A stretch of DNA of 64,000 bases from Clytia hemisphaerica. Its lineage: Eukaryota; Cnidaria; Hydrozoa; Leptothecata; Clytiidae. The stretch covers positions 186,001-250,000 of the forward strand of contig CACVBU010000751.1 in assembly GCA_902728285.1 (NCBI GenBank), read 5' to 3'. The notes under the pieces are model-generated. The model did not search any database, was not told the origin of the DNA, and worked only from the letters and a program-made list of their open reading frames with translations. Both the position numbers and the translations under genes were made by a program. Each line of letters opens with the position of its first letter. The stretch's first letter is position 1. Positions 36,901 to 44,143 of the stretch are shown one piece after another.

Positions 36901-39900
36901 AAACAATTGTTGAAATCACGTGATATTATTGTTTTGATTGGTAGTGCGCGAATCTGATTGGCTAACCTTATCAACAGCTTTTTTGGCACAAAGTTCAAAC
37001 CAAATGTAAACAAATTCAAACTGGGTCAAAAATACCATACTCTCAATGAGTAGCTTCTGATGGGATTTTTGCTTAGCCCGTTAGGCGGTCATCGAAAAAT
37101 TGTTCTATTCGCGTCACCCGCCCGCACATATTTTCCGCTGATTTTCCGGTGCGGAGATGCAGAAAATAATCCGGGAAAAGCAATTTATTCTTTTAAAAAA
37201 GTATAGCTTTTTTCTCAATTGCGGACGGCTATCGAAAAATTGTTTTGCTTGCGTCATCAGCACCCGCCCCTGAATTAGAAACGTGATTAAAAAAAACACG
37301 GGAATTTTTTCCCTTCCACCCGCATGCATTTTTAACACCGGTTGCAAAGCAAACAGAGCATTTTTTTGATGACCGCCTTATGTGGTGTAAGTTTGAATAG
37401 AGAGTATAGATCTCCAGACTAAGTGTAGCCTTGACAGTTACATCAATATGCCTTCTTACCTGTCTTTAAAAATATAAATAAAAGTAATCACGGAAAAGGA
37501 CGCAAAAAAAAGACATAAGTGTGAGAACAGAGTAATCAAACTCGTTAGAAAAAGTACCATTATAAGTCATAAAAAATCAACCTGAATAAATGCAATCGAA
37601 ATTCCAGAGAACTTCATAATTCCCCAAACAACATTACATTACTATGTCAAACTCCCATCACATAAATTTTACAATTACGTCAGAGTAGACTATGCTCGCC
37701 ACCGAAGAGGTTTATTTGGAAAGGGTAATTATATTTTATTGTTCGCTTCTTTTTTAAAGATTTGCCAGGTTGGAAAAGTATGAATTTCTTTGTACATTTT
37801 TTACCTACCCCAAATATTTAGGAGGCTGAGTTTTAAACGAATCGTCAAGTTGAAACGAACGATAAATGTATCAAGGTCTGTTTTATTTACCCCTGGTGAC
37901 TTAACAAAAGAGACTTAACTCGATGTTACAATCCAATTATTGAAAGTTTGTCTCGGCCTTTTAATAATGAGCAAGACATACGTTCTCTGATTACGCAATT
38001 TTCATATTGACATTTTCGAGGCATTTTGATGTAACTGCTTGAGATCATGCTATGATTTCTTCTTTTATATTCTGATGGCAGATGCATAGCATGGTTTGGC
38101 CCATGAGTTTGAATTTCCCAGCTCCAAAACATAGGACGGGTCTCCCATCTATCTAAAAATACTAGTGTGACTAGCTTAACTGATGATAACCAGACCCCCG
38201 CGCTCGATAGGATCGATCATCGGAACGGCTCGATGACGGATCGATATGTGATCGATGGATTACTTATCGATCCGGATAGGAGATTGATAGAGGATCGATA
38301 CTCAAGATTTTTTTAAGCTTATGATTAGTTATCGATCTATCATCGATCTATCATCGATCTATCATCGATCTTTTATCGATCTTATCGACCCTATCGACTC
38401 TTTCTAAAAATCGAGCTCTAATATTAATCGATCTTTCTCGCTATCGATTACCTATCGACACCTATCGATTACCTATCGACACCTATCGATTACCTATCGA
38501 CACCTATCGATTACCTATCGACACCTATCGATTACCTATCGACACCTCTATCGATCCAATCAAAATATCGACCGTTTTTTTATATTGATTAATCGATCCA
38601 TATCGATCTAATGGCGTCAAACCGGATTTACTTATCGGTACTTATCTGGCACCCGATGTAGAAATTTTCTTTCGACACGCTAAGCAAGCTCTGGGACAAG
38701 GTCGGGGAAACTTTCAACATCAGCTGGAAGGTTTAGATTACGGAATTTCTCCGAACTTAAAAAAGCGGAGGGGCCGGCTTAAAAATGGCCGATATGGTAC
38801 TCTCGGGTACCTAATATAATAAGCGTCCCCAACCCGCTAATTAATTTTATAATCAATATCAATGCATAATCGATTTATAATCGATGCATACTCGATTAAC
38901 GATCGATGACGAATCGATTAACGATCGATGACGAATCGATTAACGATCGATGAAGAATCGATGACGAATCGATGACGAGACGAATCGATGACGAATCGAT
39001 TAACGATCGATGACGAATCGATATACTCGATTGAAATACTAGCTCGATAATGGATCAACGAAGGATCGATACTCAAGACTTTTTAATGGCTGAATCTTCC
39101 ATCAATCTCCTATCCGGATCGATAAGTAATCCATCGATCACATATCGATCCGTCATCGAGCCGTTCCGATGATCGATCCTATCGAGCGCGGGGGTCTGGT
39201 GATAAATATCAATGTTAATAATCGATCCTAGAGCTTCCTGTCAGTCAGTGTAGCTGGAACCTCGATATTCCAGGATTAGAAAAAGCTATACCTGTTATCT
39301 TTTTTCTTTAAAGAATCAACAAGCCATCAACATCAATAAATTACACACATTTACTCAGAGAAACTTTAAAAATTATCTGCCATTATGACTTTCTTGAAGC
39401 CGTTCTGAAATGAACCAATCGGGTTATGAATCGGAATTCCTATGGGAGTTCTTTTCCGAAATTTGTAAAATAGCTAAGTCGGCAAAAAAACTTTTCCCGG
39501 GGGTTTGAGGGAAAAACAGAACTGCTGTCATTTGTTTTTTATTTAACCAGATATTTAAATTTGGGCTCAAAAATACTTAAATAAATAAGTTAATAGTATT
39601 CAATATACTATTTGTATCTATCAGAAAATAAAACACTTACAGAACGACATCATTTATCATTTGGAATACCCCCGTATTTGGACCATTCTATGGTGGGCGC
39701 AAAATAGGGCGGAAACTAAGTAGCACCCTCAGTGCAAGATTGCCGCCTCATCTTTATTCGCCCGCGCGAGAATGCGTGCTAATCATTTTTTTCTCGCGCG
39801 CTCAAGGGGAAAAGGAAAGTGATCGATATTCTTTGAAGGAAAAACGTCAGAAACAAACCCAAAGACCAAAAGATGTATTTTGTTGTTGACAATCGATCCT

Positions 39901-40918
39901 GTGAAGATGAAAAAATTTCTGCTTTGCGTTTTTTTCGGAACGCTGAAAAACTCTAATTTCGATCATCCTTTAAGATAAAGATGTTGCGAGATTTGGGTTA
40001 GCGAGGCAAAAATCGCTAAAAAGCTGGTAAAATCGTAATCCTCAAAAATCGATGATACAGCCTCACTGTCAGTTAGTCACACTAGGAAATCTAGCTTTCA
40101 GAAAAAACAACATCAGTCATCTACAGGATGTATTTGCAACAACAAGGATGAGAGTTACCTGAATCAAGTTTGCAAGACAATTAATTAAAACTTGAAAGTT
40201 TGAAACAAAATAAAACGTGCAGCAGCCAAAATCAACCAACCAAAATTTGTCATTCAATTCCCGAGACAGCGCTTCGATTTTTAAGGCCTAGTTTATACGC
40301 TAAAGTAAAAACAATTCCACACATGTAAATGGGTCATTGTTTGAGGTCCGGCAAAATTTCCGGGAAATAGCCTATCCGGCGGTGCGCGGATCTAGGTGGG
40401 TTCCCCCTCCCCCGTAGATCTTTTTCTTGGGAAGTTGATCTTCAAATTAGTTTTCAAGGTTGGCTTGGCTCAAACTTTTTCATCTATGGCTCAAATTTTA
40501 GGTAATTTCTCAAAGTTTTTGAAAATGTTAATTTCATTAAAAAGCGCCGGGTTATCTTTTCATGAATCCCTTTAGAAGTTTTGCGGCGCATTTTTTTGCT
40601 TGAGAGTCAAGTAAACGATATAGCGCACTCGCAGCATTAATCTTTGATACGCATTTTGGCAGGAAGCTAGTGTGACTAACTGCCTGTAACTGAGGATGTA
40701 AATATTTCTACACCAAATACTGGATCTATAATACCATCCTCTCATTGTTTATGAATGGTACCAGGGGGGTATGGTTCTCCAGTGCAATGGTCTGGTTGTT
40801 GACAAAGTTTGAAAATAGATAAAAAAGAACTTTGAAAAACTCCAAACAGCCAAAAGTTGCTTACCGGAGGTGGTTGCTCATCCACACAACATGGAAAACA
40901 AAGCATCACCAAACTCAT
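18958..40918 (-). CDS. CDC42SE: CDC42 small effector (SPEC) with CRIB motif; four coding exons over 22 kb
   Basis: Coding exons 40918-40865, 26085-26032, 25749-25705 and 19110-18958, all phase 0 with GT..AG borders, encode 101 residues. The order is MSLVMLCFPCCVDEQPPP (N terminus with a CC pair that is palmitoylated in vertebrate homologues), RRRVKIDRSQIGLPTNFQ, HTSHIGSGEIAEGFD, then VNQVQNSMQSKGGY and a 36-residue tail. IGLPTNFQ-HTSHIG is a complete CRIB motif; SMQSKGGY is diagnostic of the CDC42SE family, whose members (about 80-84 residues) bind active CDC42 at the membrane and act on the actin cortex. The C-terminal tail is longer than usual. Intron 1 is 14.8 kb, intron 2 282 bp, intron 3 6.6 kb; both long introns are full of transposons. 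The 5'UTR may start near 41,030, where AAAATGGCTGCGG (YY1-like) occurs on this strand. Confidence 0.93.
19650..20290 (+). repeat. Degenerate tandem repeat array (unit about 160 bp)
   Basis: Successive units share a GAAAAAGTCCAATGAAA start, ACGGCGATTTCCGG, TCGGGCTC.GTCACATTTTAG, CATTTTGCATC and AAAAATCAGAAAAAACTAA words. Related units recur at 25085-25375 and 27010-27205. Some units contain an inner CCGGCATTTTCGGCCGG palindrome. The array ends in an 11-G tract at 20283-20293. Non-coding. Confidence 0.7.
20790..22067 (+). CDS. LINE B ORF1: nucleic-acid-binding protein with PHD-type and three CCCH zinc fingers
   Basis: Intact frame of 425 residues from ATG 20790; an upstream in-frame ATG at 20682 would add 36 residues but gives a less likely start. 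An N-terminal acidic region is followed by a PHD-like cluster (CSIC..CAVC..HKPC..CHAC, residues about 108-175), a basic KRKKKK patch, then CCCH-like fingers: CRFYKNGNCKYGFKGKECKFAH, with two more around CRKFTQHG..CKDFH and CFDSIRKGEC..CRFVH. A C-terminal coiled-coil stretch starts at EIVRLMKEEIMETL. PHD-like domains are known from CR1 ORF1 proteins; a CCCH trio is an uncommon addition. Expected role: RNA binding in the retrotransposition particle. Confidence 0.85.
   Translation: MDQSDNSPEGDQSQKCTKELETEDLIAELCFYASLDSVKFCLRKYQYGKSVLDIENDMYKEKLDTLKETANFLKVPKYNEKTKRSLSHLIICKIQNLLPDNCSICNRRYKIGLMELPILECAVCGQGVHKPCWLNLATIPTNNTNIDEDTDAELFKSLYNPLNLPGMFYICHACQPNTIPSDSDGDNKRKKKKVTKNAAPSIPSQDRPTELLESDTEDVVLLSTQDAKDKEINTRETKNQNQQDDFGSSNRTCRFYKNGNCKYGFKGKECKFAHPKMCRKFTQHGTNKQRGFNLGKKCKDFHPKMCFDSIRKGECFATSCRFVHVKGTRREPIMVKNTVTHNNSKLFAEKDDEIKSSEPDHFLEIVRLMKEEIMETLDKKITSIENHLHHLQQTQTSQIPQFPMPTVPMIRQIPHQANFNPIQFQ
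22068..24703 (+). pseudogene. LINE B ORF2 (endonuclease-reverse transcriptase), broken
   Basis: The endonuclease starts NFAFFNVQGLCPQ in a frame that overlaps the end of ORF1. Near 22310 the frame is lost (RE then stop, instead of R-DDIAAS) and continues in another frame through FGGDFNLPKSTWPDG. After THKDGNT (22,698) about 320 bases present in copy A are missing. From 22844 to 24703 the RT frame is open for 619 codons: GPDGFPATFL, YLDFSKAFDKVDH, GVPQGSVLGPLIFL, SFADDTRATK (catalytic box) and the C-terminal IHGYTGESW. Not functional as it stands, though the RT domain alone is intact. Confidence 0.88.
24692..24772 (+). repeat. LINE B 3' tail shared with dispersed repeats
   Basis: GAAAGCTGGTAACAGACGG followed by GAAC/GGAC tetranucleotide repeats and an AGGACCTCCAGG block. 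The same order (AAAAGCTGGTAACAGAC, GGACGAACG, AAAGGACCT..AGGTAGGTCC) recurs at 25375-25430 and 27205-27275 without any LINE coding sequence before it. Confidence 0.75.
25085..25432 (+). mobile_element. Short dispersed repeat with LINE-like 3' tail (SINE candidate), copy 1
   Basis: Two units related to the 19.65-kb array (TTTTGGCCCA..AAATTT, TCGGGCTCTGTCACTTTTTG, CATTCTGCATCACTATGC) followed directly by the LINE tail GCTGGTAACAGAC and a GGACCT..AGGTAGGTCC hairpin. The 145-codon frame across it is a reading of the repeat, not a gene. Confidence 0.6.
26238..26290 (-). repeat. tRNA-like promoter remnant (degenerate SINE head)
   Basis: On the minus strand an A-box-like TAACTTAGTGGTCTAAG is followed by a perfect B-box core GGTTCAAACC, but only about 20 bases separate them, half the tRNA spacing. 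It shares the TTAGTGGTC core with the better SINE at 45.4 kb. Confidence 0.4.
27010..27280 (+). mobile_element. Short dispersed repeat with LINE-like 3' tail (SINE candidate), copy 2
   Basis: AAAAATCAGGAAAAACTAATG, the GGGCTCCGTCACTTTTTAG and CATTTTGCATCATTGTGC words, then GAAAAGCTTGTAACAGACG with GGACGGAC repeats and GGACCTTCAGGTAGGTCC. Same arrangement as 25085-25432. A related but longer GGACCT..GGTAGGTCC hairpin stands alone at 27391-27422. Confidence 0.6.
27423..28408. other. CDC42SE intron 1, no supported feature
   Basis: AT-rich sequence with only short unsupported frames (27572-27857, minus). AGCATACTAAGACC words near 28233-28245 reappear inverted near 31,560-31,580. Confidence 0.4.
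28411..28645. mobile_element. TA-flanked MITE, complete copy (235 bp)
   Basis: TA precedes CCATAAGTGGGTTTAATGTC at the left and follows the inverted end ATTAGACCAACTTACGG at the right; inner blocks CATCCCTCATCTAATT and AGAAAGGTGTCGGAATT also pair. Same family as 8741-10850 and 11676-11854. Tc1/mariner-type by its TA duplication (inference). Confidence 0.72.
28646..29990 (+). mobile_element. LINE copy C: C-terminal reverse-transcriptase fragment of a second LINE family
   Basis: FNPDKCKVLRFTNK, then LVDSAKYLGVFIHKKL and KKANQIRCFLRTTD are the hallmark RT-thumb region of Jockey/CR1-type LINEs. After a 606-bp foldback the frame resumes with VVWDTHT, TLQQRRLETKLNYMHKI and the C-terminal SYVPSTIRLWNTLPSHI. 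Different family from copies A and B (other palm/thumb sequence). Contains frameshifts and is truncated at the 5' end. Antisense to the CDC42SE-like gene. Confidence 0.85.
28953..29558. mobile_element. Foldback element, TAGTAG family copy 2 (606 bp)
   Basis: Ends TAGTAGAGGCCACTATGT and, on the other strand, TAGTAGGGGCCACTATGT; arms extend inward (AAAAGGTCACAACCTATATC and its complement) so the element is one large hairpin. TCA is duplicated (28950-28952, 29559-29561), and its removal rejoins the LINE C frame as KYASVVWDT. Same terminal hexamer and 3-bp duplication as 2258-2936. Confidence 0.88.
29991..31054. other. CDC42SE intron 1, no supported gene
   Basis: Several frames of 60-118 codons (30251-30484 +, 30520-30876 -) without recognisable motifs. 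CTTAGTATA/CTTAGCATA words cluster near 30,990-31,040 around the following MITE. Confidence 0.4.
31058..31543. mobile_element. PIF/Harbinger-like MITE, TTA-flanked (486 bp)
   Basis: GGCGGTAATCACAAATATCT at the left faces AGATATTTGTGATTGCCACC at the right, with TTA on both sides (31055-31057, 31544-31546). It contains a GGTC tetranucleotide array (31,109-31,153). The 3-bp TTA duplication fits PIF/Harbinger; no transposase. Confidence 0.75.
32850..33056. mobile_element. 207-bp MITE with GGCTGCATCATTTGA ends
   Basis: GGCTGCATCATTTGA and TCAAATGATGCAGCC are exact inverted ends, flanked by TGAT on both sides (32846-32849, 33057-33060). Inside, AGGTGTGTG/GTGTGAT and CACTCCT words repeat in both orientations. 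Confidence 0.7.
35105..35870 (+). mobile_element. LINE copy D: RT C-terminal fragment with A-rich 3' tail
   Basis: DLETLDERRCRAKVKMLHKI and FTPNTVGLWNKLPTKL match the extreme C terminus of Jockey/CR1-type LINE ORF2 proteins (RRLKARL..FxPxTIRxWNxLP pattern). Stop at 35437-35439; the sequence then runs AT-rich to AATAGAAATAGAAATAGAAA tail repeats (35,838-35,861), a plausible LINE 3' end. Only about 110 codons of coding sequence remain. Confidence 0.78.
36269..36888. mobile_element. MITE of the CAGTTAGTCACACTAG family, copy 1 (620 bp)
   Basis: Begins CAGTTAGTCATACTAGG and ends CGCTAGTGTGAATAACTG. Flanked by CTATT on both sides (36264-36268, 36889-36893). Nearly identical over its length to 40070-40682 (for example ACAACATCAGTCATCTACAG and GCGGTGCGCGGATCTAGG). 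Confidence 0.82.
36900..38182. other. CDC42SE intron 1 between MITEs
   Basis: No gene supported. An imperfect inverted pair (ATACTCTC..GCGGTCATC near 37,040-37,100 and GATGACCGCC..GAGAGTAT near 37,367-37,405) suggests another old element. ACTAGTGTGACTAGC..TAACTG at 38,161-38,181 looks like a stray end of the CAGTTAGTCACACTAG MITE family. Confidence 0.45.
38191..39198. mobile_element. hAT-like inverted-repeat element packed with ATCGAT arrays (1.0 kb)
   Basis: CAGACCCCCGCGCTCGATAG and its complement are the start of a long inverted repeat (over 90 bp) at both ends. Flanks ATGATAAC and GTGATAAA match at 6 of 8 positions and obey the hAT pattern nTnnnnAn. Left arm: a 21-bp unit (CTATCGATTACCTATCGACAC) repeated five times from about 38,446; right arm: a 22-bp unit (GATCGATGACGAATCGATTAAC) repeated from about 38,899. 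Non-coding. Confidence 0.8.
39199..40064. other. CDC42SE intron 1, no supported gene
   Basis: Unremarkable sequence without splice-supported frames between two mobile elements. Confidence 0.4.
40070..40682. mobile_element. MITE of the CAGTTAGTCACACTAG family, copy 2 (613 bp)
   Basis: Ends CAGTTAGTCACACTAG and CTAGTGTGACTAACTG are exact inverted repeats. Flanks ACTGT (40065-40069) and CCTGT (40683-40687) differ at one base, an imperfect 5-bp duplication. Direct-orientation near-duplicate of 36269-36888. Confidence 0.82.
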
Positions 40919-41011
40919 GATGATTTATGAAATTAATAAATAAGTGTCATAAAATTCTTAAGTGTTCACTTTCCTCGCCCTTCTTCCATTTCAGAAAATT
41001 TTTTAGATGCA

Positions 41012-41035
41012 CATCACCGCAGCCATTTTGAAAAT
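41012..41035 (-). promoter_or_regulatory. Possible CDC42SE-like promoter element (YY1-like site)
   Basis: Minus strand reads AAAATGGCTGCGG about 100 bases upstream of the start codon, close to the YY1 core AAGATGGCGGC that often marks transcription starts of housekeeping genes in animals. No TATA box is evident. Weak evidence by itself. Confidence 0.3.
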
Positions 41036-41692
41036 GGACCTTTGGTAAGCGCAGAGCGGACCACCCTTTAGGAGAGCGAAATAAAAGTTTTTAGTAAAAA
41101 GCAGAACTTGTAATTTTGAAAACATTGTTCTTTCGAAAACTGTTCGGTAAATTACTATTAAAAGTTATCTCCACCGTATTGTAAAACGAGATTGGGGTGG
41201 ATGGGCGGGCTAGGCGGACACGGTTTTTCATCTTTTTTCACCGCCACTACTCTGCCGTAAAAATATCGGTATCGGGTGTACAGACTAGGTCCACACATAC
41301 CCTAGTTCTCTCCGGGAACTCAGAATTCAGAGCATCCCCCCAGAGCTATTGAACTTTTCCCGGTAGCGTTCACGGCGTAAAAACTTCAAGGCCCTTCTAG
41401 TCTAGCAAGCTAGACGACTAATTTATACATAGTAAAAATAAAGCAAAAAGTAATGAATGGAACAATTTTAGTCGTCTAGAAACCTTTGTGCACTAACTTC
41501 AAACAAAAGAAAAGTGTCAATATTGCAATTATAATTTTTTCCTGCTCAAAATAATTCTTGAGAAAAAAATATGTGTGGAATTGTGTATTGAAAGTTTTTC
41601 ATTTGAGTTGATTTCGTTTTGAGAGTTTGTTGTTGCTTGATAAATTGTTTTCTCGCTACGCAAGTTTCTGCGTAGCTAGCCCCTGTATCTAT

Positions 41693-41788
41693 AAGGCTGG
41701 AACACCGGATTCTTCCAGTCGTTTATACAAACTAAATCCCGTATTATCATTATTAGTATTACACGCATTATAAACGACTCCAGCCTAA
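41693..41788. repeat. Short inverted repeat (96 bp)
   Basis: AAGGCTGG..AGTCGTTTATA at the left and TATAAACGACTCCAGCCT at the right are complementary apart from a 16-base insertion in the left arm. Probably a minimal MITE. Confidence 0.55.
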
Positions 41789-41804
41789 GGCCCTTCAAGC
41801 TTAC

Positions 41805-41906
41805 CTCGGTTGTCTGATAGCACCCGTGTCGTCCAGATACTTTGAATGGGAGATCTGCTAATCTTCCACCACTTGGTGGCTTGGTATACGAAACATCGTA
41901 TGTCCT
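41805..41906 (-). other. Orphan exon-like segment, possible 5' exon
   Basis: On the minus strand a 102-base open segment (TYDVSYTKPPSGGRLADLPF and on, without stop) ends in a strong donor, GAG then GTAAGC, and is preceded by an AAG acceptor. It could be an alternative upstream exon of the CDC42SE-like gene. The frame length alone is not significant. Confidence 0.2.
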
Positions 41907-42069
41907 CTTAAATGATACAATAACAAAATGTTAGTTCTGATTCATCTCCTAGCACGTTCTCACTGTTCCACGCATGGCACAGAGAATCTTCCCAGGTTGG
42001 CAGCACTGCTTTGATAATTCTCATTAGATTTGGGATGAATAACAAATTGGGTTTTGAGCGTGGTAATTG

Positions 42070-42408
42070 GGGGGGGTTTCACGGTTGGCGGAGGAGCGGA
42101 ATCGGCCCTTTTTTCGGACGGAGTGGCGGAATTTGGTGAAAATTTAGACGGAATTACGGAAATTGGGTTCTCTGACGGAGACGGAAAATAAGACAATTTT
42201 AGTGCGGAAAAACGGAATTTAGCAAAAAAATTTGCGGAATTTCGGAATTAGTAAAAGATTTTCAAAATTTGCGGAATTTTCGACAAAAATATGGAATTTC
42301 AAAGGAATTTTCGGTGACGGAATTTTGGTTCAATTTAAGACGGTTTGACGGAAATTGGAGAAAAAATTGGCGGAATTGCGGAATCGGGTACCCCCTGATA
42401 CCCCCCCC
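42070..42408. mobile_element. G-tract element 2 with 6-bp TAATTG target duplication (339 bp)
   Basis: Starts with GGGGGGG and ends with CCCCCCCC; TAATTG is present on both sides (42064-42069, 42409-42414). The interior is a run of degenerate GACGGAATTACGGAAATTGG words, the same vocabulary as in 15262-16593. Confidence 0.68.
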
Positions 42409-42429
42409 TAATTGCGGCTTAAGCAAAAT

Positions 42430-43889
42430 AATCACAACAAATCAAATGTCCATCATTAAAACCTAGTCACTGTCGTTTTTATTAAGGCAAAACAAAGTTT
42501 GATACTTATAACTTATCAGAGAGAATGAATTAAACGCATTGAATATTAGAGGCTACACTCGTGGCTCATAAAATCAATTATGAATGCTTGCTGCGAACTT
42601 TACTTTTTAGATTTGAACAAGAACAGCTAACCTTCGATGTGCATAAAAGTTTCATTCTTCAACAAAAAGCTTACTCTCCAAATCTTTCTCAAATCAAGTC
42701 TTTTCCCTGTGTTTTTCTCATCTCTATTAATCAAGTTTACAAATTTTTACACTGTACATGAAAAATATTTAACAAATGATGGCCCAACTAAATAAGGAAA
42801 ACAATGTTTTTCCAATAAATAGTTTGGTTTAGGCTATGGAAGTTTGATGAGCAATCAATCCTTTATTTGTTCACAAAACTATGTCTTCATTTCATAGATT
42901 CTTATTTCTAAAACAGCTAAATATATTGATTGATCAATCAAGGGCAAGGGATCGGAACCAATTGCAATAAATGTTGGCCAAAACAGTTCTTACCCTCACA
43001 GGGTGTTTTAAGGGTCTACTAGGGTTAAATTGACCCATATCTTTTTAACTTATCAAAAACATTGAACATTTCATAGCAGCTAATTGAAATAGACAAGATT
43101 TAATAAACAAGGGGACAAGATTTAATCTTTTAAATGATCGGTTGATTTTTTATCGTTAAAAATTTTCTTTGTAACATTATTCTAACATTGATCTGAAATA
43201 AAAATTAGTAAGCATCTTAACTAAACAAAAAAAATTGATTGGAAAAGGAGTATGAATGAAAAAATGTAACAATAATAATAACTAAACCATTTGATATAAA
43301 AAAATATGAAAAAGTATATAAAGCGAAAAATATCAATGTAGATATGCCATGAATAATATACAATACGTTTCCTCATGCCCATGTTTGGCAAAAAGCAAAA
43401 AGTAGTTGTGGTATGCAATCCCTGGGACCAACCAAAACACAAACGCTAAACCCTCGCATTAGCTTTGGGTTTTGAAAAGGAATTTGTTCCATGCAATTCT
43501 CAATAGAGATATTAATGAACGATATAAATTAGAAATGTTTCAGTCTAAATGTCAATACTATACATTTTTACTATATAAAAAAATATGAAAAAAAGAAACT
43601 TTTAATACATAAGTTGATTGGATCATTGGGGTAGACCTGCTTCTGGATTGGGACCAGCCAATCAGATTGAAGATACCACATCTGTAGAGCCAATCAAAAT
43701 CAGTGTCTTTTTAAATTTTAATAACAAAACAGTCAGTATAATGTGTAAGAGAATCATCGACACAACTGTGCCTTGAAAATGTACAATAGGATTTTAGAGA
43801 AAAAAAATTGCGACCTCGTGGTCAATTAATCGAAAATGTGGGTTATTGTATGTGAAAGAGGAGGAAAACATCAGCAAACTGTGGATAGA
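42430..43889. other. Intergenic between CDC42SE-like and LYST-like genes
   Basis: No supported gene; only AT-rich short frames. It should hold the LYST 3' end and downstream sequence. Confidence 0.4.
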
Positions 43890-44056
43890 CAGTTAACTCT
43901 CACTAATTCCAACTCTAACGGGAGAGTCTAATTCATTCGGATTAGAGAAAGATTCGAAAAATAGAAAGTAATCTAGGAGCGTTTCCTCTTTGACGGGAAC
44001 TGAGAATGAGTTCGAATTGTAAAAAAATTCGAATACAAATTAGCGAGAGTCTACTG
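43890..44056. mobile_element. pogo/Tigger-like MITE remnant (167 bp)
   Basis: CAGTTAACTCTCACTAATTC at the left and AATTAGCGAGAGTCTACTG at the right are imperfect inverted repeats, and TA follows the right end. CAGTnnACTCTCnCTAATTCGAA-type ends are typical of pogo/Tigger-derived MITEs. The interior carries ATTCGAA words. It lies in the 3' region of the LYST-like gene. Confidence 0.6.
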
Positions 44057-44143
44057 TATAAATCTAAAACAGTTTACAGATTTTTGTGATTCTTCACGTC
44101 CATTGTCATTCAAATGCGACTAATGGATTATCATGGATAAAAT

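Noticed and set aside
38440..38565. CRISPR-like regular repeats
   Set aside because: The 21-bp units are directly adjacent with no unique spacers, lie inside a eukaryotic transposon, and have no cas genes; they are a simple tandem array.
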